DNA of 64,000 nucleotides from Streptomyces sp. RB17 (GTDB lineage: Bacteria > Actinomycetota > Actinomycetes > Streptomycetales > Streptomycetaceae), in assembly GCF_009604455.1 (NCBI RefSeq), contig NZ_WEGL01000002.1, positions 1 through 64,000 of the forward strand. The letters are read 5' to 3'. The notes under the pieces were generated by a model. That model was not told the DNA's origin and did no database searches. It saw nothing but the letters and a program-made list of their open reading frames with translations. Shown piece by piece: positions 16,594 through 24,933 of this stretch. Every line of letters starts with the position of its first letter. Within the stretch, counting starts at the first letter, position 1. Made by a program: the position numbers and the translations under genes.

Positions 16594-19500
16594 TCACAGG
16601 TCGAACAGTGCGTCGCCCGCATCCGATGTCGCCCTCAACGCCTTGGTCGCCTCTGTGGGCACGGGAAGGATGCCCACTGTGGTCAGGTCCGTCACCGTGA
16701 TCAGTGGGCCCGCGCACACCTCATTGAAGAGGTCGGCCTGTGCCGGCTCCTCGCGCACGAGCAGGCCGAGGACATTCAGCAGCTCCAGCAATTCCGTGGT
16801 CCATGAGGGAAGCCAGCGCCGAGCGAACTCATGGTCCAGTTCGAGGCGCCGCTTGCCGGCGGGATTCTTTCGGCGGTAGCCAAACCACTTGTCGAGAACG
16901 TTCATCCCGGACACTTCGTACTCCCGGACCGCGCGAGGCACCGGACTGATCCGTCCACTGCCGACCCACAAGTCCTGTGTCACAGGGTCGTACGCCAGCT
17001 TCTCCGGCATGGCTTCCGCATGGTCCGGAATCTCCGCGACGCATCGGGGGCGGTCGCGTGGTAGCAACACCCTGCCGTACGGCCTACAGGCCGTCTCATC
17101 GGCGTACCGCTCGCCGTAGGTGTGCAGCCACAGGACTCGCTGGCCGATGGCAACCGCCCGCTCCCACAGGTAACGGTCAGCGGTGAGGGGTATCCGGGCT
17201 CCCGGGACTTCGAGGTCTTCCTGGAAGCGAGCTGTGTACTCCGGGTGGGACGCGATGGCGGCGATGTAGGCCAGCAGGTCTTCGGCGACGACCGGTACGC
17301 CGAGCTGCCCGGAGATCAGGGGGAGCAGACCGGGCGTGACGTTGGGCAGCGTACCGGCGGCGTTGCGGTAGAGCGGACGGGCGCAACCGCTGCGGTTGTT
17401 GAAGTAGTGCATGTCGGGAATGAGGGCGCTGAAGACCAGTGCTGGCCCGTTGACCACCGGGTGGGCGTTCTGCTCGATGGTATAGATCTGGCGGTCGCTA
17501 CGGACTCGCCAGAGGTCTGCTCTGCCGCGTTCCATCAATCGGCTGTCCGGCAGAACATATTGCCGGTCGAACGACCGGAATCCGATGCGCACCGTTTGAG
17601 CGTTTACCCTGTGCTCGGTGGCGAGTGTTGTCCGTCCATGAGATTCGACCCCCGGCAGGGGCGGGACATCGTCATCAGGCGTTCGCTCTCCCGAGTTTCC
17701 GAGCATCTCGGCACGCCGCTCGGTGTCCGCAGCGACAAAGCGCCGCCACCGTTTGTGGAGCGTGTCCTCGTCCGGTGCATAGACCCACATGCGTCCCGGG
17801 GTGACGCCACGGGACGACCACGGCATCAGGTCTCTCAACTGCGGGCAGGATTCCCACAGATCGCTGCCGGGTGGCAGGAAGGCATCCGTCCCGCCCGTGG
17901 CGCACTCGCGCCATTCGGGGTCGTCGAGCCTGAGGGTCGTCAGGCGTTCGATCTTCTCGTCGCGGCGCCCGCCGACCTTGAGGTGTCTTACCTTTGCGGT
18001 CCGCCGGTCTGTCCGCCGCCTGGTGCTGTCCCGCCATCGTACAAAGATCGCGATGCACAGCTCCTGAGCGACCTCAGGGAAGATGCGTGTCGCGACATCC
18101 GCGCGGTGGCCCTCCGGCGACAGGTCGATGATCCAGCCCTCGTCGGCGGTTTCCCGCAGGTAGCGCCGCATTCCGGCGAACGCCCGCCCCTTGAGCCATG
18201 CCTTCGGTGTGATCAGGGCGACGACACCGAATGGAGCGTCGTCGTGTGCGTCGAAGACCTTCCAGGTGGCCCAGCGCCAGAAGTAGACGTAGAGGTTGGC
18301 GATCTTCGACTCATACCTGCCGTTACCAGGTTGCCGGAAGGCCCCCAGCGGGGCGGGGATGTCCGCCTCGGGCTCGCCTCGTTCCACCCACTTGCCGGCG
18401 CCCCGACTCACGGCGTCGTGAGGCGGGTTGCCCATGACGACCATGACACGCTCGTCCCGCTTGACCTGGTTGGCCTGGCGGCGGGATTCGGCGAGCGCCC
18501 GGTAGGTGTGGGGGATCCAGTTGAACTCGGCTGTCGGGCTGTCCAGGGCATCAGCCACCAGCAGCCTGAGGCCCTGGGAGGGGGCCGCGGACCCGTACTG
18601 CTTGAGCATGGCGTGCATGCGCAGTTCTGCGACTGCGAACGGACCGACCTGCATCTCGAAGCCGACCAGCCGACGCCCCACCATCTCTCGCAGACGCGGG
18701 CCCACCGCGCCCGGGCCCTCTTCTTCGGCGATCGTCTCGGCAGCGAGCTCCAGTGCCGACAGCAGGAAAGTGCCGGTGCCCATGGCCGGATCGACAAGGA
18801 CCACATCGGGAGAAGCGAAGCCGGACGGAATACGGAATCCCTCCCGTCTCAGGACGTCCTCAACCAGCCTGGCCATAGCCGAGACGACACCACGCGGTGT
18901 GTAGTACGAGCCGGTGCGTATCCGCAGCTCAGGGTCGTAGATATGAAGGAAGTGCTCATAGAGCAGGAAATAGGCGTCGCCCGTGCCGTCGTCCAGCACG
19001 TCCCATCTGACCGCGCCGATGACACGGAGCAGTGTGTTGAGCGTGGTGGACAGTCCAGCGACCGAGTCTCCGGCTAGGGCGTCAAGGGCCTGGCCCATCA
19101 GCGAGTGCTTCTTGCCCAGCTTCGTGGCGATACTGTGCATGGTCTCGCCCTCGAAGGTGATCTCCTCCACCCGAGCGAGCAGAAGGGCGAACACGACGGC
19201 TTGACCGTACTGTTCGACGAATTCGGCGTCGGTCGCCTCCGGGAACAGCAAGTGCCGCCAGTCCTTGGCCAGTTTTGTAAAGCTTGGCAGACGGCGTCGG
19301 CTCTTTTCTTGAGCGATGGCCTCACCGACCTCTTCCGACAGAAGTTGGCAGAGTCCGGCGACTGCGCGGATGAGCTGGCTCGTGGTGCGGGGGGTCTGCG
19401 GCTTCCAGGTCAGGAAGTCGTACAGCACCCGCGCAAGCGCCCCGTCGGCGGGAGTAAGCCGGGCGCCGGAGGTGAGGACCGAGCCGCGCATGTGGGCCAC

Positions 19501-19914
19501 TTCGCCGACCTGCTGGCCCTGCTGGTGGACAGAGAACTCGTTCCCGTCGCAGAGCAGTACGTTGTTGAGCAGCCGCAGTTTCGCCCACTGTTCTGCGTTG
19601 CGGCCTGTATAGACGGACGGGTCGGCCTGGGTGCCCGGCTTCTTGAGCTCGATGTAACCGACGAGAGCGCCGCCGACCTGAACCGCATAGTCAGGGCGAG
19701 CCCCCATGTCGACGAGCGGAACCTCGCCGATGAGGGTGACGTCTAGACCGAGGCCACGGCACACGGACCGGATCATGTTCTCCAGCGGCCCCCGCAACTG
19801 GTCCTCCTGCCACCCGCTGCCTCTCAGCTTCGGCGTGACCTCCGCTCCGAACGCGGACACAGCGGTTTGGACTGCCTGTTCGAAGCTGTCATGGATCCTG
19901 CGTCGGGCACGCAT
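16594..19914 (-). CDS. Single-chain type ISP-like restriction-modification enzyme
   Basis: A 1106-aa fusion. Residues 60-95 hold a PD-(D/E)xK-like nuclease core (Asp75 ... Glu89-Leu-Lys91 in RPDYAVQ and YIELKKPG). Residues 335-500 hold an N6-adenine methyltransferase with GSYYTPRGVV, motif I DPAMGTGTF (375-383) and motif IV NPPH (496-499; usually NPPY or NPPF). The C-terminal half resembles the type ISP target-recognition region (GWIIDLSPEGHRADVATRIF). Known type ISP enzymes such as LlaBIII also contain a helicase of several hundred residues, absent here, so this acts more like a type IIG architecture. GC is visibly lower than in flanking genes, indicating transfer. It probably restricts unmodified phage DNA. 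Confidence 0.85.
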   Translation of the reverse strand: MRARRRIHDSFEQAVQTAVSAFGAEVTPKLRGSGWQEDQLRGPLENMIRSVCRGLGLDVTLIGEVPLVDMGARPDYAVQVGGALVGYIELKKPGTQADPSVYTGRNAEQWAKLRLLNNVLLCDGNEFSVHQQGQQVGEVAHMRGSVLTSGARLTPADGALARVLYDFLTWKPQTPRTTSQLIRAVAGLCQLLSEEVGEAIAQEKSRRRLPSFTKLAKDWRHLLFPEATDAEFVEQYGQAVVFALLLARVEEITFEGETMHSIATKLGKKHSLMGQALDALAGDSVAGLSTTLNTLLRVIGAVRWDVLDDGTGDAYFLLYEHFLHIYDPELRIRTGSYYTPRGVVSAMARLVEDVLRREGFRIPSGFASPDVVLVDPAMGTGTFLLSALELAAETIAEEEGPGAVGPRLREMVGRRLVGFEMQVGPFAVAELRMHAMLKQYGSAAPSQGLRLLVADALDSPTAEFNWIPHTYRALAESRRQANQVKRDERVMVVMGNPPHDAVSRGAGKWVERGEPEADIPAPLGAFRQPGNGRYESKIANLYVYFWRWATWKVFDAHDDAPFGVVALITPKAWLKGRAFAGMRRYLRETADEGWIIDLSPEGHRADVATRIFPEVAQELCIAIFVRWRDSTRRRTDRRTAKVRHLKVGGRRDEKIERLTTLRLDDPEWRECATGGTDAFLPPGSDLWESCPQLRDLMPWSSRGVTPGRMWVYAPDEDTLHKRWRRFVAADTERRAEMLGNSGERTPDDDVPPLPGVESHGRTTLATEHRVNAQTVRIGFRSFDRQYVLPDSRLMERGRADLWRVRSDRQIYTIEQNAHPVVNGPALVFSALIPDMHYFNNRSGCARPLYRNAAGTLPNVTPGLLPLISGQLGVPVVAEDLLAYIAAIASHPEYTARFQEDLEVPGARIPLTADRYLWERAVAIGQRVLWLHTYGERYADETACRPYGRVLLPRDRPRCVAEIPDHAEAMPEKLAYDPVTQDLWVGSGRISPVPRAVREYEVSGMNVLDKWFGYRRKNPAGKRRLELDHEFARRWLPSWTTELLELLNVLGLLVREEPAQADLFNEVCAGPLITVTDLTTVGILPVPTEATKALRATSDAGDALFDL

Positions 19915-20246
19915 ACCGCCCCATCCCCCAAGGCGGGCAGATCCGGCCGACGTCAGGTCGGCGCGGCTATCTGCCGCACCTTGCTCCCGTCGGGGTCGGA
20001 CTTCATTCCGGCCCTCGCTGTTCCATGACCGTAGGAGGGGAGCGCGGGGTGCATGGAGGGTGCACGTAAGGGCGCACGGAGGCGCGTATGCGTGCAGTGT
20101 GTACCATCTGAACGCCGGTGCGCTGCATTGCCAACAATGCCAAGGGCAACAATCTCAGCTCTAAGGCTGCCTTCTGGTGTTCAGTCCGTTTTCCGAGACG
20201 GACCGGCGCTACGGTCTGGGGCGCGTGGGGGCGCGTGGCACCCCGT

Positions 20247-20472
20247 TCACGAGCGCGCACATGAGAGGGATGCGGTGACGCGGTGATCATGGTGGGTGCG
20301 GTTGTTGCCCGCTGGGAGACCCCGACCAAGATCTTCTGCTGGATTTCCCCAAACGATCTCCAGAAGCCCGTCAGGGGCCTGATCCGCTGACTGAATCAGG
20401 CCCGTGACCTGGTACTCCCCTGGCTGGGTGATTTTCCCCGCGATCTCTTCGTCCCCAACGAAGAAGCCCGCC
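20247..20472 (-). pseudogene. Possible C-terminal gene fragment in the island
   Basis: A leftward open frame gives a protein-like, non-repetitive segment (VGDEEIAGKITQPGEYQVTG, then GLLEIVWGNPAEDL) ending at 20247. Base composition is lower in GC than the surroundings. No start is visible, and the frame is replaced upstream by sense-strand SDR sequence at about 20,473, so this can only be a remnant. Family unknown. The rest of 19,915-20,246 holds no coding sequence I can support; it should carry the promoter of the restriction-modification gene. Confidence 0.3.
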
Positions 20473-20667
20473 AAGTCGCTGTGGCCGCGCACTCTGATCG
20501 ACACCGCGGCGGTCCGCAACGTGATCGGCGGGGCCGAGCGCGCCCGCACCCCGCAGATCGTCGCCGACGCCGCGCACGCCATCCTCACCCGCGCCGCCGA
20601 CGAGTGCACCGGCAACCTGTTCATCGACGACGAGGTCCTCGCGGCAGAGGGAGTGCGCGACCTTTCG
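20473..20667 (+). pseudogene. C-terminal fragment of a short-chain dehydrogenase
   Basis: About 65 codons match the end of HSDL2-type SDR oxidoreductases: SLWPRTLIDTAAVRNVIGG, then TPQIVADAAHAILTR and CTGNLFIDDEVL. The Rossmann fold, the YxxxK catalytic motif and the true C-terminus are all missing, and the frame runs on into unrelated sequence. It is clearly a decayed relic. Just downstream (about 20,670-20,745) is a second short stretch resembling the middle of an FAD/NAD disulfide reductase (VLTSTRVESIDESG), so several broken genes are stitched together here. Confidence 0.7.
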
Positions 20668-21082
20668 ACGTCCTCACCTCGACCCGCGTCGAGTCGATCG
20701 ACGAGTCCGGTCCGCAGGTCCGTGTCACTCGCACCGGCCACTCCGCACGAGGCGTGGCCGGCGACAGCGGCCAGGCCCGCCAGGCGCGGCCTACGGCCGG
20801 ATCGAACCGGCCGCATTGCGAAGGGTCACCGATATGGGGCCCGTGCGCTCGTACCGCTGCCGCAGGTGTGCCGAAACCGCGACGAGCGGATCTCGCCTCC
20901 GCCGTTCTGTCCGCGCTGAGCCCCTCAAGCTCCCCAAGCCGGGGGCTCATGGAGCGACGGCGGCGCAACTCGGTTGCCGCATCGGGCGCGTGGCCCGCCG
21001 AGGTGGAGGCCTCAAGCGGACCACGCCGCCCACGCTCGCCTGCGCGGGGTGATCGGCAGGGCGAATGGATCCGGTCGGGGTA

Positions 21083-22828
21083 TCAGGCAGCCGAGGTACG
21101 GCGGCCGCCCCTGCGGTCGCCGCCCCTGCGGTCGGAGCCCCGGCCGCCGGTCCCGCCAGTGCCGCCCGTGGCTCCGCCGGCTGCCGTTCGTCCGCGGGAC
21201 CTGCGGGCATCGTCGCCGGACGAGGTGCCGGTCGCCGCGCCGGCCGCGGCGCGGCGGTCGGAACCGCGGCCGCCCGTGGCGCCGGCGCCACCCTTGGCCC
21301 CGGTGCCTCCCGCACGGCGGGCAGAGCCGCGCCCGCCGGTTGCGGAGGTGTCACCGGACGCTGCGGTCCCGGTGGCGGACCGGCGGTCCGAGCCCCGGCT
21401 CCCCGTCTTGGCGGCGGTGCCTGTCGCCGCTTCGGACCCGCCGCCGTTCCGTCGTCGGCGGCCGGCCCGCCTGCCGGGCTTGGCGCCGGCTTTCCGGTCC
21501 GGGCGGGACGCCGCCGGGGCCGCCGGCTGGGGGACCTCGATGGTGACGGGCACGCCGGAAGGCTCGCGGGCACCGGTGATGGTGGCCAGTTCCGTGTCGC
21601 TCGACTTGATGCGGGCCGTCCGGGGGCGGATGCCCGCGTCCGACAGGAGCCGGGTGACGTCCCGTTTCTGGTCGGGCAGGACCAGCGTGACCACGCTGCC
21701 GGACCCGCCGGCACGGGCCGTGCGGCCGCCCCGGTGGAGGTAGTCCTTGTGATCGGTGGGGGGATCGACGTTCACGACGAGGTCGAGGTCGTCGACGTGT
21801 ATGCCCCGGGCCGCGACGTTCGTCGCCACCAGGGCGGTGACCTGGCCGTTCTTGAACTGTTCGAGGGTGCGGTTGCGCTGGGGCTGGGAGCGGCCTCCGT
21901 GCAGTGCCGCCGCGCGGACACCGACGGCCAGGAGCCGCTTGGCGAGCCGGTCGGCGGACCTCTTGGTGTCGAGGAAGAGGATGACCCGGCCGTCACGGGC
22001 CGCGATACGCGTGATGACGGCCTTCTTGTCGGTCTCGTCCAGGATGTGGAGCACGTGGTGCTCCATGGTGGCCACCGCCCCCGCGGACGGGTCCACCGAG
22101 TGCACCACGGGGTCGGTGAGGAACCGCTGCACCAGGCGGTCGATGTTGCGGTCCAGGGTGGCCGAGAAGAGCATGCGCTGTCCGTCGGGCCGTACCTGCT
22201 GGATCACCTTCGTGATCTGCGGCAGGAAACCCATGTCGGTCATCTGGTCGGCTTCGTCCAGCACGGTGATGCGTACCTGGCCGAGCACGCAGTCGCCGCG
22301 CTCCACAAGGTCGTTGAGCCTGCCCGGGGTCGCCACGACCACCTCGGCACCGCGCCGGAGCGCGCCGGCCTGCTGGGTGATCGACAGCCCGCCGACCACG
22401 GTGGCCAGCCGGAGGCCGACCGCCGTCGCGTAGGGGGTCAGCGCGTCGGTCACCTGCTGGGCGAGTTCGCGGGTGGGCACCAGCACGAGGGCGAGGGGTG
22501 CCTTCGGCTCCGCACGCAGTCCGGCCGTGCGGGCCAGGAGCGCCAGCCCGAACGCGAGAGTCTTGCCCGAGCCGGTGCGTCCCCGTCCCAGCAGATCACG
22601 GCCGGCGAGCGAGTTGGGCAGCGTCGCGGCCTGGATGGGGAAGGGGTCGGTGACGCCCTGCGCTGTGAGGGTCTTCAGCAGCTCCGCGGGCATGTCCAGA
22701 TCGGCGAAGTCCTCGACGGCGGGAAGTGCGGGTGTCGTGCTTTGCGGTAGCCGGAATTCCCTCGGCGACGACGCGGACGGTGCGGGTGACGAGGTGCGCC
22801 GGTTGGGCTTCTGGGGCCTGCGGGCCAT
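21083..22828 (-). CDS. DEAD-box RNA helicase with Gly/Arg-rich tail
   Basis: A 581-aa ATP-dependent RNA helicase. The core, about residues 40-400, shows a Q-motif (PFPIQAATLP), motif I RTGSGKT, Ia PTRELAQ, Ib TPGRL, II DEAD (VLDEADQM), III SATL, IV region LFLDTKRSA, V VATNVAARGIHVDD and VI HRGGRTARAG. Residues about 430-581 are low complexity, rich in Gly, Arg and Ala, with repeated TGGRGS(D/A)RR blocks like eukaryotic RGG boxes, likely binding RNA non-specifically. Cold-induced RNA unwinding is the usual role of this group, and the gene lies just downstream of a cold-shock gene. ATG 22828 (MARRPQ) is chosen over a longer frame. Confidence 0.9.
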   Translation of the reverse strand: MARRPQKPNRRTSSPAPSASSPREFRLPQSTTPALPAVEDFADLDMPAELLKTLTAQGVTDPFPIQAATLPNSLAGRDLLGRGRTGSGKTLAFGLALLARTAGLRAEPKAPLALVLVPTRELAQQVTDALTPYATAVGLRLATVVGGLSITQQAGALRRGAEVVVATPGRLNDLVERGDCVLGQVRITVLDEADQMTDMGFLPQITKVIQQVRPDGQRMLFSATLDRNIDRLVQRFLTDPVVHSVDPSAGAVATMEHHVLHILDETDKKAVITRIAARDGRVILFLDTKRSADRLAKRLLAVGVRAAALHGGRSQPQRNRTLEQFKNGQVTALVATNVAARGIHVDDLDLVVNVDPPTDHKDYLHRGGRTARAGGSGSVVTLVLPDQKRDVTRLLSDAGIRPRTARIKSSDTELATITGAREPSGVPVTIEVPQPAAPAASRPDRKAGAKPGRRAGRRRRNGGGSEAATGTAAKTGSRGSDRRSATGTAASGDTSATGGRGSARRAGGTGAKGGAGATGGRGSDRRAAAGAATGTSSGDDARRSRGRTAAGGATGGTGGTGGRGSDRRGGDRRGGRRTSAA

Positions 22829-22859
22829 GCGGTTGTCTGCCTTCCTGGAAACAGCACAA

Positions 22860-22894
22860 ACCGGGGTCCGCACCGCGATGGTGCGGACCCCGGT
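22860..22894 (-). terminator. Intercistronic terminator or attenuator between csp and helicase
   Basis: A perfect 15-bp stem (ACCGGGGTCCGCACC with GGTGCGGACCCCGGT) and a 5-nt GCGAT loop. Leftward transcription meets TTTGTGCTGTTT immediately after it. It lies between the csp stop and the helicase start, so it either ends the csp transcript or sets a csp-to-helicase ratio by read-through. Confidence 0.7.
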
Positions 22895-22915
22895 GAGCGG
22901 ATAAGCGTCCGGCGA

Positions 22916-23119
22916 TCAGGCGGGGACGATGTTCTCCGCCTGCGGGCCCTTCTGGCCCTGCGTGACGTCGAAGGAGACCCGCTGGCCCTCCTGGAGCTCA
23001 CGGAAGCCCTGGGACTGAATGTTCGAGTAGTGGGCGAAGACGTCGGGGCCGCCGCCGTCCTGCGCGATGAAGCCGAAACCCTTTTCGGCGTTGAACCACT
23101 TCACGGTTCCCTGTGCCAT
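22916..23119 (-). CDS. CspA-family cold-shock protein
   Basis: A 67-aa single cold-shock domain. RNP1 is KGFGFIAQD and RNP2 is DVFAHYSNI; the start [17 protein letters not shown] is characteristic. It binds single-stranded RNA and DNA as an anti-terminator and RNA chaperone. ATG 23119 follows GAGAAGG. The gene has a leader with a stable hairpin and is followed by a terminator-like hairpin and then an RNA helicase gene on the same strand, a natural functional pairing. Confidence 0.95.
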   Translation of the reverse strand: MAQGTVKWFNAEKGFGFIAQDGGGPDVFAHYSNIQSQGFRELQEGQRVSFDVTQGQKGPQAENIVPA

Positions 23120-23174
23120 GACCTTCTCCGATCTGTAGGCAGAGGCCCCATCCGGAGATGCCGGAAACAAACAA

Positions 23175-23202
23175 TGCGCCTGCAGGATTCCTGTCAGGCG
23201 CA
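23175..23202 (-). promoter_or_regulatory. Leader hairpin of the cold-shock gene
   Basis: An inverted repeat TGCGCCTG...CAGGCGCA extended by CAGGA/TCCTG forms about 13 bp with one bulge, 56-83 nt upstream of the csp start codon. Cold-shock mRNAs often have structured leaders, so this may be an RNA control element. No promoter boxes could be assigned. The rest of 23,203-23,407 shows no gene. Confidence 0.4.
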
Positions 23203-23407
23203 CATACGTTCATGGGTACCACAACTGCAACTCGGGAACCCTAGCACAGATCGGCGGACCGCGGTGGATCACCGGGAGGGGGCGGCGGGGTCCCCGGACC
23301 CGTTCGGTGATCGTGACGTTCGCCTGACCGCCGCCTTCCGAGGCACGGACCTCGGTGCGTCCGACCGGGCCGCCGGCGCCGGACAGCAGCGCCTGACATC
23401 AGCGTCC

Positions 23408-24526
23408 TCAGCCGCGGACGCCGACCGGCCCCGCCGTGGTCTGCCCGATCTGGAGGGAACAGCGCAGCACCACGGTGCGCAGCGGCTGCTCCTTGCCGGC
23501 GATCCGGTCCAGCAGCAGGCCGGCCGCCGTCCACCCCAGGTCGTACGAGGGCACCTGGACCGTGGTCAGGCCGGCCCGCGCCTGTGGTGCCCACGGCACC
23601 TCGCCGAACGACAGCACACCGATCTCCGGTGGCTCCAGACCCGCCTCGCGTATCGCCTGCAGCGCCCCGACGGCCATCAGGTTGTTGGTCGCGAAGACGG
23701 CGTCCGGTCGCTGGGGCGAGGCGAGCAGATCGGCCATGGCGGCGTACCCGCCCTCGACCTTGAAGTCGGCGTGCCGGGTGTAGTCGTGCAGCAGGTCCAG
23801 GTCCAGGTCCAGGTCCAGGTCCAGGTCCAGGTCCAGATCCAGGTCCAGATCCAGGTCCAGATCCAGGTCCTTCGCCGAAGCGGACGGACGTGGACCACCC
23901 CGGTCGTCGCCGAGGAACCTCTGGAGCGCCCTGCGGTAGCCGGCAAGCCGTTCCTCGGCGGTGGAGGCGCCCTGCGGGCCGGTGATGCAGGCGATCCGCC
24001 GGTAGCCGCGGGCCAGCAGATGTGCGGTGGCGGCCGCGCTGCCCTCCTCGTTGTCCATCAGTACGGCGTCCACTCCGGCCCCGCGGGGGCGGCGGTCCAC
24101 CGCGACCACCGGTATGCCGCGGCTCTGCAGGGCCGACACGTCGGTACGGTCACGGGACGCGGCGGCCACGATGACGCCCGCCATCCGCTCGGCGATCGCG
24201 ATGTCCAGGTAGCGCCGTTCCTTGTCGACGTTCCCGTCGGTGTTGCACAGCACCACCGAGAAGCTGGTCTGCTGCGCGGCGTCCTCGACGCCTCGGGCCA
24301 GCGCCGTGAAGAACGGGTTCTCGATGTCCGGGATGATCAGTCCGATGAGGCTGCTGCGCTGCATCCGCAGCGAACGGGCGACCCGGTTGGGGGCGAAGCC
24401 CAGTTCGGCCGCCGCGCGCCGGACCCGTTCGGCGCGCTCGGCCGTGACGCGGCCCCCGTTCAGGACCCGGGAGACCGTGGCGGGGGACACCCCGGCAGCC
24501 TGGGCCACGTCGTTGATCGTCGTCAT
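23408..24526 (-). CDS. LacI-family regulator with a (DL)13 insert
   Basis: A 372-aa repressor. Residues 1-55 form the LacI helix-turn-helix and hinge (TINDVAQAAGVSPATVSRVL, then RSLRMQRSSLIGLIIPDI). The periplasmic-binding-protein-like effector domain follows. Between GGPRPSASAK and LHDYTRHAD, in a surface loop after the AGYRRAL helix, the protein carries thirteen consecutive Asp-Leu dipeptides encoded by a pure hexamer array; relatives normally have a short loop there. ATG 24526 has AGGTCGGAGG upstream. Two matching TGAAA...TTTCA palindromes lie in the upstream region, suggesting self-control and control of the rightward sugar-uptake genes, which are now decayed. The natural sugar cannot be inferred. 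Confidence 0.9.
   Translation of the reverse strand: MTTINDVAQAAGVSPATVSRVLNGGRVTAERAERVRRAAAELGFAPNRVARSLRMQRSSLIGLIIPDIENPFFTALARGVEDAAQQTSFSVVLCNTDGNVDKERRYLDIAIAERMAGVIVAAASRDRTDVSALQSRGIPVVAVDRRPRGAGVDAVLMDNEEGSAAATAHLLARGYRRIACITGPQGASTAEERLAGYRRALQRFLGDDRGGPRPSASAKDLDLDLDLDLDLDLDLDLDLDLDLDLLHDYTRHADFKVEGGYAAMADLLASPQRPDAVFATNNLMAVGALQAIREAGLEPPEIGVLSFGEVPWAPQARAGLTTVQVPSYDLGWTAAGLLLDRIAGKEQPLRTVVLRCSLQIGQTTAGPVGVRG
23792..23869 (-). repeat. 13-copy hexanucleotide microsatellite
   Basis: Thirteen uninterrupted hexamers CAG(G/A)TC on the + strand; ten are CAGGTC and three are CAGATC at alternating positions near one end. Read on the coding strand they give GAC/GAT-CTG, that is (Asp-Leu)13 within the LacI regulator. 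Slippage would change protein length by two residues per unit without a frameshift. Confidence 0.9.
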
Positions 24527-24594
24527 AGGTCCTCCGACCTCTTGCCCGACCCGTAGGACTCTCGACACCCTCGGAGGCCAAACCCTACGTTCCC

Positions 24595-24608
24595 TGTGAA
24601 AAGGATTT
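24595..24608. promoter_or_regulatory. Probable LacI-family operator 1
   Basis: TGAAAAGGATTTCA contains the half-sites TGAAA and TTTCA spaced by 4 nt, 69 bp upstream of the lacI-type start. It matches the second palindrome nearby, supporting autoregulation. Confidence 0.5.
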
Positions 24609-24697
24609 CAAGGACTCGCCGGGCTATCCGTCGCTGCACAGCAGCCCTTCCTGAACGGCCATACTGTTGTCGGAGGAGTGTGCCCCTGAGGTCATCT

Positions 24698-24709
24698 GAA
24701 ATCGATTTC
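24698..24709. promoter_or_regulatory. Probable LacI-family operator 2
   Basis: GAAATCGATTTC is a perfect 12-bp palindrome with a central CG, as in most LacI-family operators. It lies 36 bp upstream of the small rightward ORF that begins the decayed sugar operon. Confidence 0.6.
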
Positions 24710-24744
24710 CCTCGTTGATCTCCCTGCATCACCGGAGGCCACCC

Positions 24745-24834
24745 ATGGCACGCATCGGCCCGCTGTCCCTCGACGAGCCGGCGATCCGCGAGGCGGCGTA
24801 CCAGCCGACGCCCCGCCGGCCCGCGGACCGCTGA
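24745..24834 (+). CDS. 29-codon ORF, probably the start of a deleted gene
   Basis: ATG 24745 is preceded at an ideal distance by GGAGG, and the operator lies just upstream, so this is a real translation start. The peptide MARIGPLSLDEPAIREAAYQ continues for nine residues and meets a stop. The length and composition look like the N-terminus of a longer protein. Downstream sequence up to 24,933 has no continuing frame, so the gene was probably truncated when the locus decayed. Confidence 0.4.
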   Translation: MARIGPLSLDEPAIREAAYQPTPRRPADR

Positions 24835-24933
24835 CGGACTCGTCGGCCGCCCCGGTCCTGCTCACACGCAGGCGTCCCCCGGCCCGCGGCCAGGGATGCC
24901 CGCAACCGATTCCTACTACGTCACCTGTGCACC

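Noticed and set aside
20800..20820. tRNA T-arm-like sequence GGTTCGATCC on the minus strand
   Set aside because: The flanking bases do not form a T-stem in register, and no anticodon or acceptor arm can be built around it. It lies in gene debris.
21083..21560. Decayed 3' end of the helicase gene, suggested by its repetitive sequence
   Set aside because: The frame is continuous and encodes a Gly/Arg tail typical of actinobacterial DEAD-box proteins, ending in a normal stop.
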